A stretch of 21,439 bases of DNA from CAYVAP01 sp964343195. Lineage in GTDB: Bacteria; Bacteroidota; Bacteroidia; J057. The translations under genes were made by a program, and so were the position numbers. Shown piece after piece: positions 1-7,214 of this stretch. Location of the stretch: the NCBI GenBank assembly GCA_964343195.1, contig CAYFIR010000111.1:1-21439 (forward strand), given 5' to 3'. Under the pieces are notes generated by a model. The model was not told where the DNA came from. It did no database searches and was given only the letters and a program-made list of their open reading frames with translations. How positions within the stretch are numbered: the stretch's first letter is position 1; every line of letters begins with the position of its first letter.

Positions 1-182
1 TCTTTTTTACATAAACCTTTGATAAACAGTCGGTAATACCCGAAACTCACGTTATGATAATGTCTTTGGAGTTTTAGGGAGTTTTTCATGACAAAACTGG
101 TTTAAATGTCCACTGCCAGGTCCAACCGGAGAATAGAAAGCGATTGGGGGGATGCTTTCATATCTCTGACGGATTGCGGCAC

Positions 183-572
183 TCAGATTCCACAATCCTG
201 TTGGGATGATCTAAAATCTGAGGGGCTACAGCCCATTAGGTCAGAAAATCGACGGGTAAAATAGTTGGGGGTTTGAAAGCCTACCTGATAGGCAATTTCG
301 CTCACGTTCAGATTGGTTTCTGCCAATAGCCCTGCGGCATGGCTAAGCCTGATATAACGAATGAATGCCGTGGCGGACATTCCCGTATGTTTGCGAAGTT
401 TGCTGTACAGGGGACTGCGGGACATGGCCATGCAATCGCAAAGGCAATCCGTATTCAGGTTGGGATCATTCAGGCGGGATTCTATCACTTCTCTTACTTT
501 CATGACAAAAGGATGATCAAATCCACCGATTGTCATTTGTCTTTTAGGGTTGGGCAAAAGAATAAAGGTCAT
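183..572 (-). CDS. Short stand-alone AraC-type DNA-binding protein (copy A)
   Basis: This protein of about 129 residues is essentially only an AraC/XylS-type double helix-turn-helix. The first HTH lies around 'CLCDCMAMSRSPLYSKLRKHTG', and the second around 'VSEIAYQVGFQTPNYFTRRF', followed by the usual 'G.SPSDFR' end. No sensor, receiver or membrane segment precedes it. It resembles the last ~110 residues of the HTCS at 2665-6921 ('FIR.VRLS.A', 'EIAY.VGF', 'YF..RF'). It is about 70 % identical by eye to the protein at 1987-2346, so it probably regulates transcription without a ligand domain of its own. The reading frame extends to a TTG at 596. I chose the ATG at 572 because the paralogue also begins with 'MT' at the corresponding place. 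A 21-bp-phased repeat pair lies 194 bp upstream. The target genes are unknown. Confidence 0.85.
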   Translation of the reverse strand: MTFILLPNPKRQMTIGGFDHPFVMKVREVIESRLNDPNLNTDCLCDCMAMSRSPLYSKLRKHTGMSATAFIRYIRLSHAAGLLAETNLNVSEIAYQVGFQTPNYFTRRFSDLMGCSPSDFRSSQQDCGI

Positions 573-594
573 AACAGCGGGTTTTGGGGTTAAC

Positions 595-615
595 AACAGG
601 CCGAAATCTGCTCAT
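595..615 (-). promoter_or_regulatory. Conserved promoter-proximal block (copy A)
   Basis: Read on the plus strand, this 21-nt block (AACAGGCCGAAATC...CAT) matches 16 of 21 positions of the block at 2377-2397, which lies upstream of the paralogous gene. It sits just upstream of the short AraC start. The minus-strand reading contains a T-rich GATTTCG/GATTTTG core that loosely resembles the Bacteroidota -7 element (TAnnTTTG), so it may be the core promoter. No transcript data are available. Confidence 0.35.
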
Positions 616-622
616 ACCGATT

Positions 623-650
623 CCCCTCGATTATAATAATCGAAGAGGGG
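623..650. other. Imperfect hairpin between two AraC genes
   Basis: CCCCTC followed by GATTA pairs with TAATC and GAGGGG around a TAA loop, giving 5 + 6 bp with a three-base bulge. It lies between the AraC gene at 902-1780 and the short AraC gene at 183-572, both on the minus strand. No T-run follows on either strand, so a simple intrinsic terminator is unlikely. An operator or mRNA structure is possible but unproven. Confidence 0.35.
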
Positions 651-765
651 GGTGGGTTACTAACTGGGTGCTACACAAGAGCCAGCCTGAGTGGCTCTCA
701 AAAATTATTTCAGGAACAAGTTAGCTTCTTTAGAATCGACAACTTGTACTTGCTGGTCTGGAATG

Positions 766-803
766 GTTGAACATATGTTTCTGATGGTTGCAGAAATGTG
801 CTA
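766..803 (+). promoter_or_regulatory. Direct-repeat pair phased 21 bp, upstream of short AraC copy A
   Basis: Two 17-nt units, GTTGAACATATGTTTCT (766-782) and GTTGCAGAAATGTGCTA (787-803), start exactly 21 bp apart. Both fit GTTGnAnnnATGT, and a second pair with the same pattern lies at 2555-2592. Tandem sites spaced by two helical turns are the classic arrangement for AraC-family dimers such as the araI half-sites. The pair is 194 bp upstream of the chosen start of the gene at 183-572. Which of the nearby AraC proteins binds here is inference. Confidence 0.55.
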
Positions 804-901
804 TAGAGACGGCAGGGCTTACTTTTAAAGAGTAAACCACCTTGGCTCAATGGTAATTCAATCTATTGGGAAAAAATAGAAAAAAACGGACATCGGTAAT
901 T

Positions 902-1780
902 TTAGTAAAAAGCGTCCTCTTCAAGGACTAGCTCCACCTGCCCAAATCGCACATCCTTGTAGGAGACGACCTCCGCAATATCAAACACCTCCTTCCGAAA
1001 TGCTCCTGGCGTTACAAACATCGCCTTACGGAAAGCCCGGATAAAGTGCGAATGGTCTGTATAGCCACAGCGATATCCTATCTCCCAGAGATCCATTTGA
1101 GGAAAACATGAGAGCAGGTATAGGGCCTTAGAAAACCGAATCTGGCTCTGATACTTTTTCGGAGTCACCCCTATCTCCCTCAAAAAACGCCGCCTGAGTT
1201 GCCGCTCACTTACTGGGAGCGAATTTGCAAGTTCCTGAATAGAAACATCCGGGCGCACCAGCATCTGCTCCACCAACACATTGCTGTAGGTTCGATCAGG
1301 TTCAGTCCCCTGTAGAATCTTCAGGAAATAATCGTTCGCCAGTTCCACTCTTGCTTCGAAAGAATCGGCAGCCCTCGCGCGTTTACAAAACTCCGTCAAC
1401 CCAGCGTCATTGATATCCGCGGTCGGTATGAGCAGGTCCTCCATCCCGGCTACAGAAAAGGGGAAAAAGTGCCGAAATGCCCCTGGCTGAAACATGACCG
1501 CAAACATTTCCATCGGCTTATCAACCCAGATCCGAAAGGCCTGGTTGAGGTGCGGAGCAATATAGCTGGTAGGGAGTAACCCCTTGAACAGCAGGCCTTC
1601 AATCCAAAATGAAGAAGAATCCCAGGGGACAATCACCAACACCTTGGAGAGGCTGGGAGGAAATATCTCCCCAACCTTGAGTACCTCTTCAGACATGGCA
1701 GGCTTTTTCAGGACTCCGTAGAGCCGTATGTAAGGCCTGAGTCTGTGTGCTGGCGAACATTCCTGATAGAACATGCTCAT
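902..1780 (-). CDS. AraC family transcriptional regulator with DUF6597-like N-terminal domain
   Basis: This protein of about 292 residues has an N-terminal domain of ~160 residues beginning 'YQECSPAHRLRPYIRLYGVL', the pattern of the DUF6597-like sensor domain common in Bacteroidota AraC proteins. A C-terminal AraC double HTH follows, with 'IQELANSLPVSERQLRRRF' as the first HTH and 'WEIGYRCGYTDHSHFIRAFR' as the second, then 'TPGAFRKEV'. It differs from its two short AraC neighbours and is not a duplicate of them. It probably senses a small ligand or stress signal, but nothing in the sequence identifies it. The frame is open to a TTG at 1816. I prefer the ATG at 1780 ('MSMFYQ'), and the ATG at 1774 is also possible, because the domain starts right there. 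No terminator with a T-run was seen downstream. Confidence 0.88.
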   Translation of the reverse strand: MSMFYQECSPAHRLRPYIRLYGVLKKPAMSEEVLKVGEIFPPSLSKVLVIVPWDSSSFWIEGLLFKGLLPTSYIAPHLNQAFRIWVDKPMEMFAVMFQPGAFRHFFPFSVAGMEDLLIPTADINDAGLTEFCKRARAADSFEARVELANDYFLKILQGTEPDRTYSNVLVEQMLVRPDVSIQELANSLPVSERQLRRRFLREIGVTPKKYQSQIRFSKALYLLSCFPQMDLWEIGYRCGYTDHSHFIRAFRKAMFVTPGAFRKEVFDIAEVVSYKDVRFGQVELVLEEDAFY

Positions 1781-1986
1781 GCGTATCGATAATTTACCCA
1801 GGTTCCCCCGCCTCAACAGTGATCCTACAGCTTTCTGACCGAAAGGCGAGAAACCTCTGCGGCTGGCTCCTGGTCTTTCAGACGAAATGCTGCGGAGTGG
1901 CTCCTCACTTCATCGAAACAATCTTCAATTGCTGCCACAGGCGGGGGGGTAGGATTGATCTCGAGATTCATACCGTTCTCAGCGGC

Positions 1987-2346
1987 CTATGAGGCCCGAA
2001 AGTCCGTAGGAGTGATTCCCATCAGCTCCGAGAAACAGCGGGTGAAATAATTGGGGTTGCGAAAGCCTACCCTATAGGCAATCTCATTGATATTCAGGCT
2101 GGTCTCTTTCAAAAGGCTGGCAGCATAGGAGAGCCTCACAAAGCGGATGAATGCGGTCGCAGACATTCCCGTATGTGCACGGAGATTGTTGTAAAGTGGA
2201 GTACGGCTCATGGCCATGCATTCACACAGGTCGTCGACGCTCACGTCTGGGTCTGCGAGGCGACCCTCAATTACCTCTCGTAACTTCAATACAAAAGGAT
2301 GGTCAAAGTGGAAATTGTACCCAGCGTGCGTTGGAATCAAAGTCAT
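1987..2346 (-). CDS. Short stand-alone AraC-type DNA-binding protein (copy B)
   Basis: This 119-residue paralogue of the protein at 183-572 is again just an AraC double HTH. It shows 'LCECMAMSRTPLYNNLRAHTG' and 'INEIAYRVGFRNPNYFTRCF', ending 'G.TPTDFRAS'. Identity between the two copies is about 70 % by eye and runs along the whole length from 'FDHPFV'. The ATG at 2346 is the only sensible start. Its upstream region repeats the layout of copy A, with a block at 2377-2397 and a 21-bp-phased direct repeat pair at 2555-2592, 209 bp upstream. The 3' end of the HTCS gene lies 318 bp upstream, so read-through from it is possible. The similarity to the HTCS output domain suggests shared or competing target sites. 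Both the targets and the signal are unknown. Confidence 0.86.
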   Translation of the reverse strand: MTLIPTHAGYNFHFDHPFVLKLREVIEGRLADPDVSVDDLCECMAMSRTPLYNNLRAHTGMSATAFIRFVRLSYAASLLKETSLNINEIAYRVGFRNPNYFTRCFSELMGITPTDFRAS

Positions 2347-2376
2347 AACGTAGGGAGTTTAACAGGTCTAGGGTTC

Positions 2377-2397
2377 AACAGGTCAAAATCCGGACAT
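2377..2397 (-). promoter_or_regulatory. Conserved promoter-proximal block (copy B)
   Basis: This 21-nt block (AACAGGTCAAAATCC...CAT on the plus strand) is the counterpart of 595-615. On the minus strand it contains GGATTTTGAC, loosely like the TTTG half of a Bacteroidota -7 element. It lies about 30 bp upstream of the ATG of the gene at 1987-2346. Its role as a core promoter is inferred only from the conservation between the two copies. Confidence 0.35.
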
Positions 2398-2554
2398 GAC
2401 ACTACCAGGCTCGATTTGGGGATCGAGACAGATAGTTGACATTACCTTATTTCAGTGTAGATACTCAGGGCAGATCCTGGTTAGCCCCTTAAAAATCTAC
2501 ATGGGCAAGGTAGTACGCTACTCCCAACCAGGGGATATAATTAGCCTGAATATC

Positions 2555-2592
2555 GTTGGATGTATGTTTCAAACTGTTGGACACATGTTTCA
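2555..2592 (+). promoter_or_regulatory. Direct-repeat pair phased 21 bp, upstream of short AraC copy B
   Basis: GTTGGATGTATGTTTCA (2555-2571) and GTTGGACACATGTTTCA (2576-2592) differ only in the central three bases and start 21 bp apart. With the pair at 766-803 they define GTTGnAnnnATGT(T)(T)C. The pair lies in the 318-bp gap between the 3' end of the HTCS gene and the start of the short AraC gene at 2346. That gap holds no convincing gene. The spacing and tandem orientation fit AraC-family operators, and the binding protein is not known. Confidence 0.6.
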
Positions 2593-2664
2593 GCGCCCAC
2601 ACAATTTACTGATGCTCAACAAATTATGCATTCTTACTAAATTGCAGCACTTATGGTTTCCGGA

Positions 2665-5600
2665 TCAGCCTGTGGAACCCTGGTGGTTTTTACGGTACTC
2701 TCCCGGGCTTACCCCATAGGCTTCCCGGAAGCGATTTGAGAAATAAGCAGGATCAAAGCCCACTTTATAGGCTATCTCCGCAATGTCCAGCTGCTCATTT
2801 TTCAGATACTCTACCGCCTGGGAAAGGCGTACTGCGCGGATGAACTCCGTAGTAGATTTATTTGTCAGAGCCTTGAGTTTGCGGTGCAAACTTGGTCTGG
2901 ATAGCCCTAGTTCCCGGGTCAGGACCTCCACATTCAGGTTTGTATCTTCCAAATGATCCAGCACCAGTTGTCGCGCCTTTTGCACGAAGGCATCCTCAAT
3001 TGCCACCTCTTCCTGGGGCAAATCGGGTGAGTTACCCGGCTGGATCTGCATATCCTGGCTTCGATACCGAGCCTGTAATTCCTTCCTGACGGCGAGCTGA
3101 TTTCGGATCTGTAACAACAGTTCCTTTTTTACCACCGGCTTGGTAAGATAGGCATCTGCCCCTCTCAAAAGCCCTGTAATACGGTCTTCTGCCGTCACCT
3201 TGGCCGTCAGCATGATAACGGGCACATGACTGGTCGCAACGTTATTCTTCAGCTCGTGACATACCTCAAATCCATCTTTGCGCGGCATCATCACGTCCGT
3301 GACTACCAGATCCGGGACCATCTCAAACGCTTTTTCCAGGCCTTCTACCCCATCCTTTGCCAGACTCAGTTGATAGGTGTCCTGCAAACTGACCTGTAGC
3401 AGCTTAATCAGGTCTTCATTGTCTTCAATCAGCAACAGATGTGGGCGGTCATCTGGTTTCAGAATCGGAGTCGGGATAACCGCTTCATGGTCATTCAGGC
3501 TTGGCAAATCCGGAGTTTGGACCTCTGAAATCGGAAGTTCATGCCGCAAGGGCAGCCAAACGCTGAATGTGCTTCCTTGCCCCTCTTTGCTTTCTACTTC
3601 GACTTCGCCCTCCATCAAATCTACCAGCTCACTGACGAGTGCCAGGCCGATTCCCGTCCCTTCCCCCCTCCGTGTGGACGAATCATCCACCTGCCTGAAG
3701 CGATCAAAAACGTGGGGTAACGCATCAGCGGGAATGCCAATACCCGTATCGGTCACTTTCAGGCAGACCTTTTTGTTGTAGGTTTTCAGACCTACCGTTA
3801 CCTCTCCGCCGGGATCGGTAAACTTTATGGCGTTGGAGACCAGGTTGTTGATGATTTGAGCTACCCGCTCATGGTCAAAATCCATCCGGATGGGTTCTTC
3901 ATCCTGTTCCATGACCAGGGTAATATCATGCTGCTCGGCCAGCCCCTGTAGTGCATCAACCTGAATAGCGATCCACTCATTGAGGTCACCCCCTTCCAGG
4001 TTGAGAGAAAGCTGTCCTGCGTCAAGCCTGGCAAGGTCCAGCATCTGATTGACCAGTTCCTCCAGGCGATTGGTGTTCTGCTCGATCAGATTGGCTCCTG
4101 TCCGTCCCCATTCTGCGGGTTTCTCCCTTATATTTTCTGCCCAGCCTTTGATAATGGACAGCGGGGTACGCAACTCGTGCGTGATATTGGTGAAAAGTCG
4201 GGTCTTGACCTGATCCAGTTCCTGGAGCCGCTGGGCTTCATTGCGAAACAGGCGCCTCCGCAATTCATAGCGATAAATCGACCAGACTACCACCAGAAAA
4301 GTGCCCAGATACAGGGCATAGGCCCACCAGGTCTGCCACCATGGAAAGCGAATCACAAAGGAATAACTCAGGGTTTCGCTCCATTTGCCACTCTTGCCAA
4401 TGGCTCGCACATGTAAGGTGTAGTTTCCCGGGTCAAGGTTGGTGAATGTAATCTCAGACTCAGCCGTCGAAGTTGACCAGGCCTGATCCTGTCCCTCGAG
4501 GAGATATTTGTAACGCACCCGGTCGGGAGCCGCCCAGTGAATGCCGCTCCACTGGAAGGTCAGGTAATTCTGATAGTATGGAAAGCTAGGGGCATGAGGG
4601 ACGTTGGAATTGGCGTAAATCGAGTCATACTGAACGCTGGAGAGGCTGTCATCAGGCTGCCGCCAGTCTATCCGTTCACCTCCCAGCATTAGCCCCCGCC
4701 AGACCAGATGTGGAGCCAGGGTATCTGCCAGTCCAGTGTTGAGGTCCATTATGTCAAGCCCGGCACTGCCTCCGAGCCACAGGAGACCCTGGCGATCCTG
4801 GAGAATGCTGTGTATGCGGTTGCCACGAAGTTCTTCTGCCGTCAGGTAAGGCTCCACCCACCAGCCCTCCTCGTCTGGGTGTAGTCGATCCATCCCTTCT
4901 TCGGTAGCGACGTATAGCAAACCGTCCGGGGCTTCATAAAGGGCCGAAATATTGTCCCCACTGAGGCCCTGCTCAGATCCGTATTGGGTGAAGCCTTCGC
5001 CATCCCAAACGGTAAGTCCCCGATTGGGCGACCCGATCCAGATGTTTCCGGCCTGATCTTCCAGCAGGCAGTCGTTGACATAGTTGGAGGCCAGGCCTTC
5101 TGACTCATTGATGTAGCGAAAGCCTCCCTGTCCTCCATACAACTCGGGATCGTGGAGGTTGATGCCTCGGCCGATGGTCCCCATCCAGGTGCGCCCGTGG
5201 CGATCCTTGACGACAGAGGCAATATCCAGCCAGTTGAGGCCAGCTCTGATGAACCAGTGGGTCAGCGAATGTTCATCCCCCTGTAGAACGCCTAAGTTAG
5301 AGGCATGCAAAATCTCTCCATCTGGTCCCAGACGCAATTGCAACCCTCCACGATAGAACCCTCCCGTCTCTTTTTTAACAACAAACCACTTCCCTGCCGT
5401 GTAACGCAGGAGTTGGTCTGCTCCAGTGGCCCAGATCTGACCTTTCCTGTCCTGTATCACACTCTTGATCTCAGGATAGAGAAGTCCCTGCTCTACCCCA
5501 TAATATGCCAACCGGGAACCATCCCAGCGACTAATGCCTCCTCCTTTTCCTCCCTGCTCCTGGGTTGCGATCCAGATGGCTCCATCATCGGCTTCCATCA

Positions 5601-6921
5601 GGTCCACCACCTTGCCCTCATCCAACCCATGGTCCGAATCCACGCGAAAGGAGATTTTGGGAGGCAGATAAAAAAGTCCAGCTGAGGATCCAAACCAGAG
5701 CCCGCCGCTGGGATCCTCGGTGATGTCCCAAGCTCCATGTAATAGCCCGTCGTCAACTCCAATCCGAATCCAGCTTTCTCCATCCCATCGAAGGCAGCTT
5801 TCACCCGTTTCCCCCATTCCGATCCATATTCGACCCTGCTGATCCTGGAAAATACTTTCAATTTCATTGGCTGGAAAACCATTTTCTTCATTAAAGAGCC
5901 ACAACTCATCTTCTCCCCACACCCAAAGCCCTTGATCGCTACCAATCCAGATCCGCCCCTCGCGATCCTCAAATAAGCTATGAATCTCTATGGAATCCAG
6001 AGGGGACCGCAGATGATACTCCACAAGAAATCTCCCCTCCTTTCGAAAAAGTTTTTTCCCTGCACCATACCAAAACCGTCCCTGAGCATCATTTAGCATA
6101 GCTACACCCCGAAAATCTCCTATATGAAATACCTCAAATTTATTGTCTCCCAAGCATACCAGTTTGCCCCAGTAGGTTGAAATCCAGATATTTCCATTCT
6201 GGTCTGCTTCCATGTGGGTAATCCCATCCTGGGTAAACAGGGAGTCTGCAAAAAAGCGACGTAACTCATATCCATTCCAGCGAAAAACTCCCCCATTCCA
6301 GGACTGCATCCAGATGTTTCCAGATTGATCCTCTAAAACACCCATAAAAAAAGGATAGTCAACCCCTTCATCATGCCCAAAGTTCATCAGGCGCTGCCCG
6401 TCGTACACACTGACGCCACCTCCAAAGGTGCTGATCCAGAGCCTCCCCTGCCGATCGTGTACGAGGTTATTGATCTCATCGCCCCGCAGCCCATCCTCTG
6501 TGGTTAGCTGGGCAAATGGCAGTCTCGTATCTCGTGGCCACTGCATCTCGACCTCCCGCCACTGGGGCCAGGTCCCTTGCATTACCTCCCCGGTATCAGG
6601 TATAACCCTGATCAACTCCATCGGGAGGGTGTCCCCGACGGTAGGTAAGGGCATCCGCTGTGGCTGGGCGTCGATTCGCTCCAGGGCCTCTATAGAGGTA
6701 TAAGTTGGGGGCTTCATGTTCACCGACAACCATACGGGAGGCTCTACCTTGGGATCCCAAAGTCCGGTGGAGTCACGTACCTCCCCATTGAGGCCTGGCG
6801 TGTACTTTCCGGCACGCAAGCGATAAGGGTTGTCATCTGGTGGGGAAAGGGTACTACTTCTATCCTGGCAGGATACAACAGTGATAACCAAAAACAGAGT
6901 TACCCAACGAAAATAGAGCAT
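2665..6921 (-). CDS. Hybrid two-component system sensor kinase/response regulator (HTCS)
   Basis: This 1418-residue one-protein signalling system carries a periplasmic sensor and a cytoplasmic kinase plus DNA-binding output. A short signal peptide ends in a possible lipobox (VVSC, Cys18). About 14 propeller repeats of the type 'D..G.IWIGT' run from ~140 to 725, enough for two seven-bladed propellers. A Y_Y_Y domain (~780-855) and one membrane helix (~860-883) follow. HisKA carries the phospho-accepting His915 in 'THELRTPL'. HATPase_c has an N box (~1025), 'DTGIGIP' (~1058) and 'GTGIGLAL' (~1088). The receiver domain (~1160-1275) has Asp1209 and Lys1261, and an AraC HTH lies at ~1310-1412. All key residues are present, so it should be functional. 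Family members usually sense glycan fragments and control glycan degradation genes. No SusC/SusD pair is nearby, and a pectate lyase lies 3.7 kb away. The ligand is unknown. Confidence 0.95.
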   Translation of the reverse strand: MLYFRWVTLFLVITVVSCQDRSSTLSPPDDNPYRLRAGKYTPGLNGEVRDSTGLWDPKVEPPVWLSVNMKPPTYTSIEALERIDAQPQRMPLPTVGDTLPMELIRVIPDTGEVMQGTWPQWREVEMQWPRDTRLPFAQLTTEDGLRGDEINNLVHDRQGRLWISTFGGGVSVYDGQRLMNFGHDEGVDYPFFMGVLEDQSGNIWMQSWNGGVFRWNGYELRRFFADSLFTQDGITHMEADQNGNIWISTYWGKLVCLGDNKFEVFHIGDFRGVAMLNDAQGRFWYGAGKKLFRKEGRFLVEYHLRSPLDSIEIHSLFEDREGRIWIGSDQGLWVWGEDELWLFNEENGFPANEIESIFQDQQGRIWIGMGETGESCLRWDGESWIRIGVDDGLLHGAWDITEDPSGGLWFGSSAGLFYLPPKISFRVDSDHGLDEGKVVDLMEADDGAIWIATQEQGGKGGGISRWDGSRLAYYGVEQGLLYPEIKSVIQDRKGQIWATGADQLLRYTAGKWFVVKKETGGFYRGGLQLRLGPDGEILHASNLGVLQGDEHSLTHWFIRAGLNWLDIASVVKDRHGRTWMGTIGRGINLHDPELYGGQGGFRYINESEGLASNYVNDCLLEDQAGNIWIGSPNRGLTVWDGEGFTQYGSEQGLSGDNISALYEAPDGLLYVATEEGMDRLHPDEEGWWVEPYLTAEELRGNRIHSILQDRQGLLWLGGSAGLDIMDLNTGLADTLAPHLVWRGLMLGGERIDWRQPDDSLSSVQYDSIYANSNVPHAPSFPYYQNYLTFQWSGIHWAAPDRVRYKYLLEGQDQAWSTSTAESEITFTNLDPGNYTLHVRAIGKSGKWSETLSYSFVIRFPWWQTWWAYALYLGTFLVVVWSIYRYELRRRLFRNEAQRLQELDQVKTRLFTNITHELRTPLSIIKGWAENIREKPAEWGRTGANLIEQNTNRLEELVNQMLDLARLDAGQLSLNLEGGDLNEWIAIQVDALQGLAEQHDITLVMEQDEEPIRMDFDHERVAQIINNLVSNAIKFTDPGGEVTVGLKTYNKKVCLKVTDTGIGIPADALPHVFDRFRQVDDSSTRRGEGTGIGLALVSELVDLMEGEVEVESKEGQGSTFSVWLPLRHELPISEVQTPDLPSLNDHEAVIPTPILKPDDRPHLLLIEDNEDLIKLLQVSLQDTYQLSLAKDGVEGLEKAFEMVPDLVVTDVMMPRKDGFEVCHELKNNVATSHVPVIMLTAKVTAEDRITGLLRGADAYLTKPVVKKELLLQIRNQLAVRKELQARYRSQDMQIQPGNSPDLPQEEVAIEDAFVQKARQLVLDHLEDTNLNVEVLTRELGLSRPSLHRKLKALTNKSTTEFIRAVRLSQAVEYLKNEQLDIAEIAYKVGFDPAYFSNRFREAYGVSPGEYRKNHQGSTG

Positions 6922-7090
6922 TGTGACTTCAGACGGGGTGAATAGAATCGATTTACAATTCTTCTGTTAACCAACCAAACGTTGCTTTGTTGTTCTCCCA
7001 ATATTTCCCCAAAAGAAACTTTTTCAACTAAGTAACGCGAGAAAAATAACTTCCCGATTTTACGAAGAGATCTTGTTCGCAGGCAAGGAA

Positions 7091-7121
7091 GAAAAACCGA
7101 GTTTGGCGAGCCAAATGAGGC
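7091..7121 (-). terminator. Probable intrinsic terminator downstream of the coiled-coil paralogue operon
   Basis: On the minus strand a hairpin with arms at 7110-7121 and 7096-7107 has six perfect inner pairs around a two-base loop, a 3x3 internal loop and three outer pairs. It is followed by a T-run (A run at 7092-7096 on the plus strand). It lies about 95 bp after the stop codon of the gene at 7215-8051 and 170 bp before the HTCS start, so it probably separates those two transcripts. Confidence 0.45.
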
Positions 7122-7214
7122 TTTTTCTGACGCGGTATGCGGGCAAGAGATCAAGTCAAAAGCGGAACTAATTTTTTGAGCGTTACTAAGACTAAACAAG
7201 AAGTAAAGGTGCCC

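Noticed and set aside
1914..1930. GAAACAATCTTCAATTG upstream of the 902-1780 AraC gene as an inverted operator copy
   Set aside because: It is one base shorter between the half-motifs, in the opposite orientation, and unpaired.
2396..2719. 107-codon plus-strand frame covering the gap after the HTCS gene
   Set aside because: It overlaps the HTCS 3' end and the 21-bp repeat pair, has no domain and has random-looking composition. The conserved repeats explain this stretch better.
4842..5222. 126-codon minus-strand frame within the HTCS gene
   Set aside because: It overlaps the propeller-encoding frame on the same strand. The main frame carries regular, recognisable blade motifs throughout.
6981..6997. 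GTTGCTTTGTTGTTCTC upstream of the HTCS gene as a further operator copy
   Set aside because: It keeps only part of the motif and has no partner 21 bp to either side.
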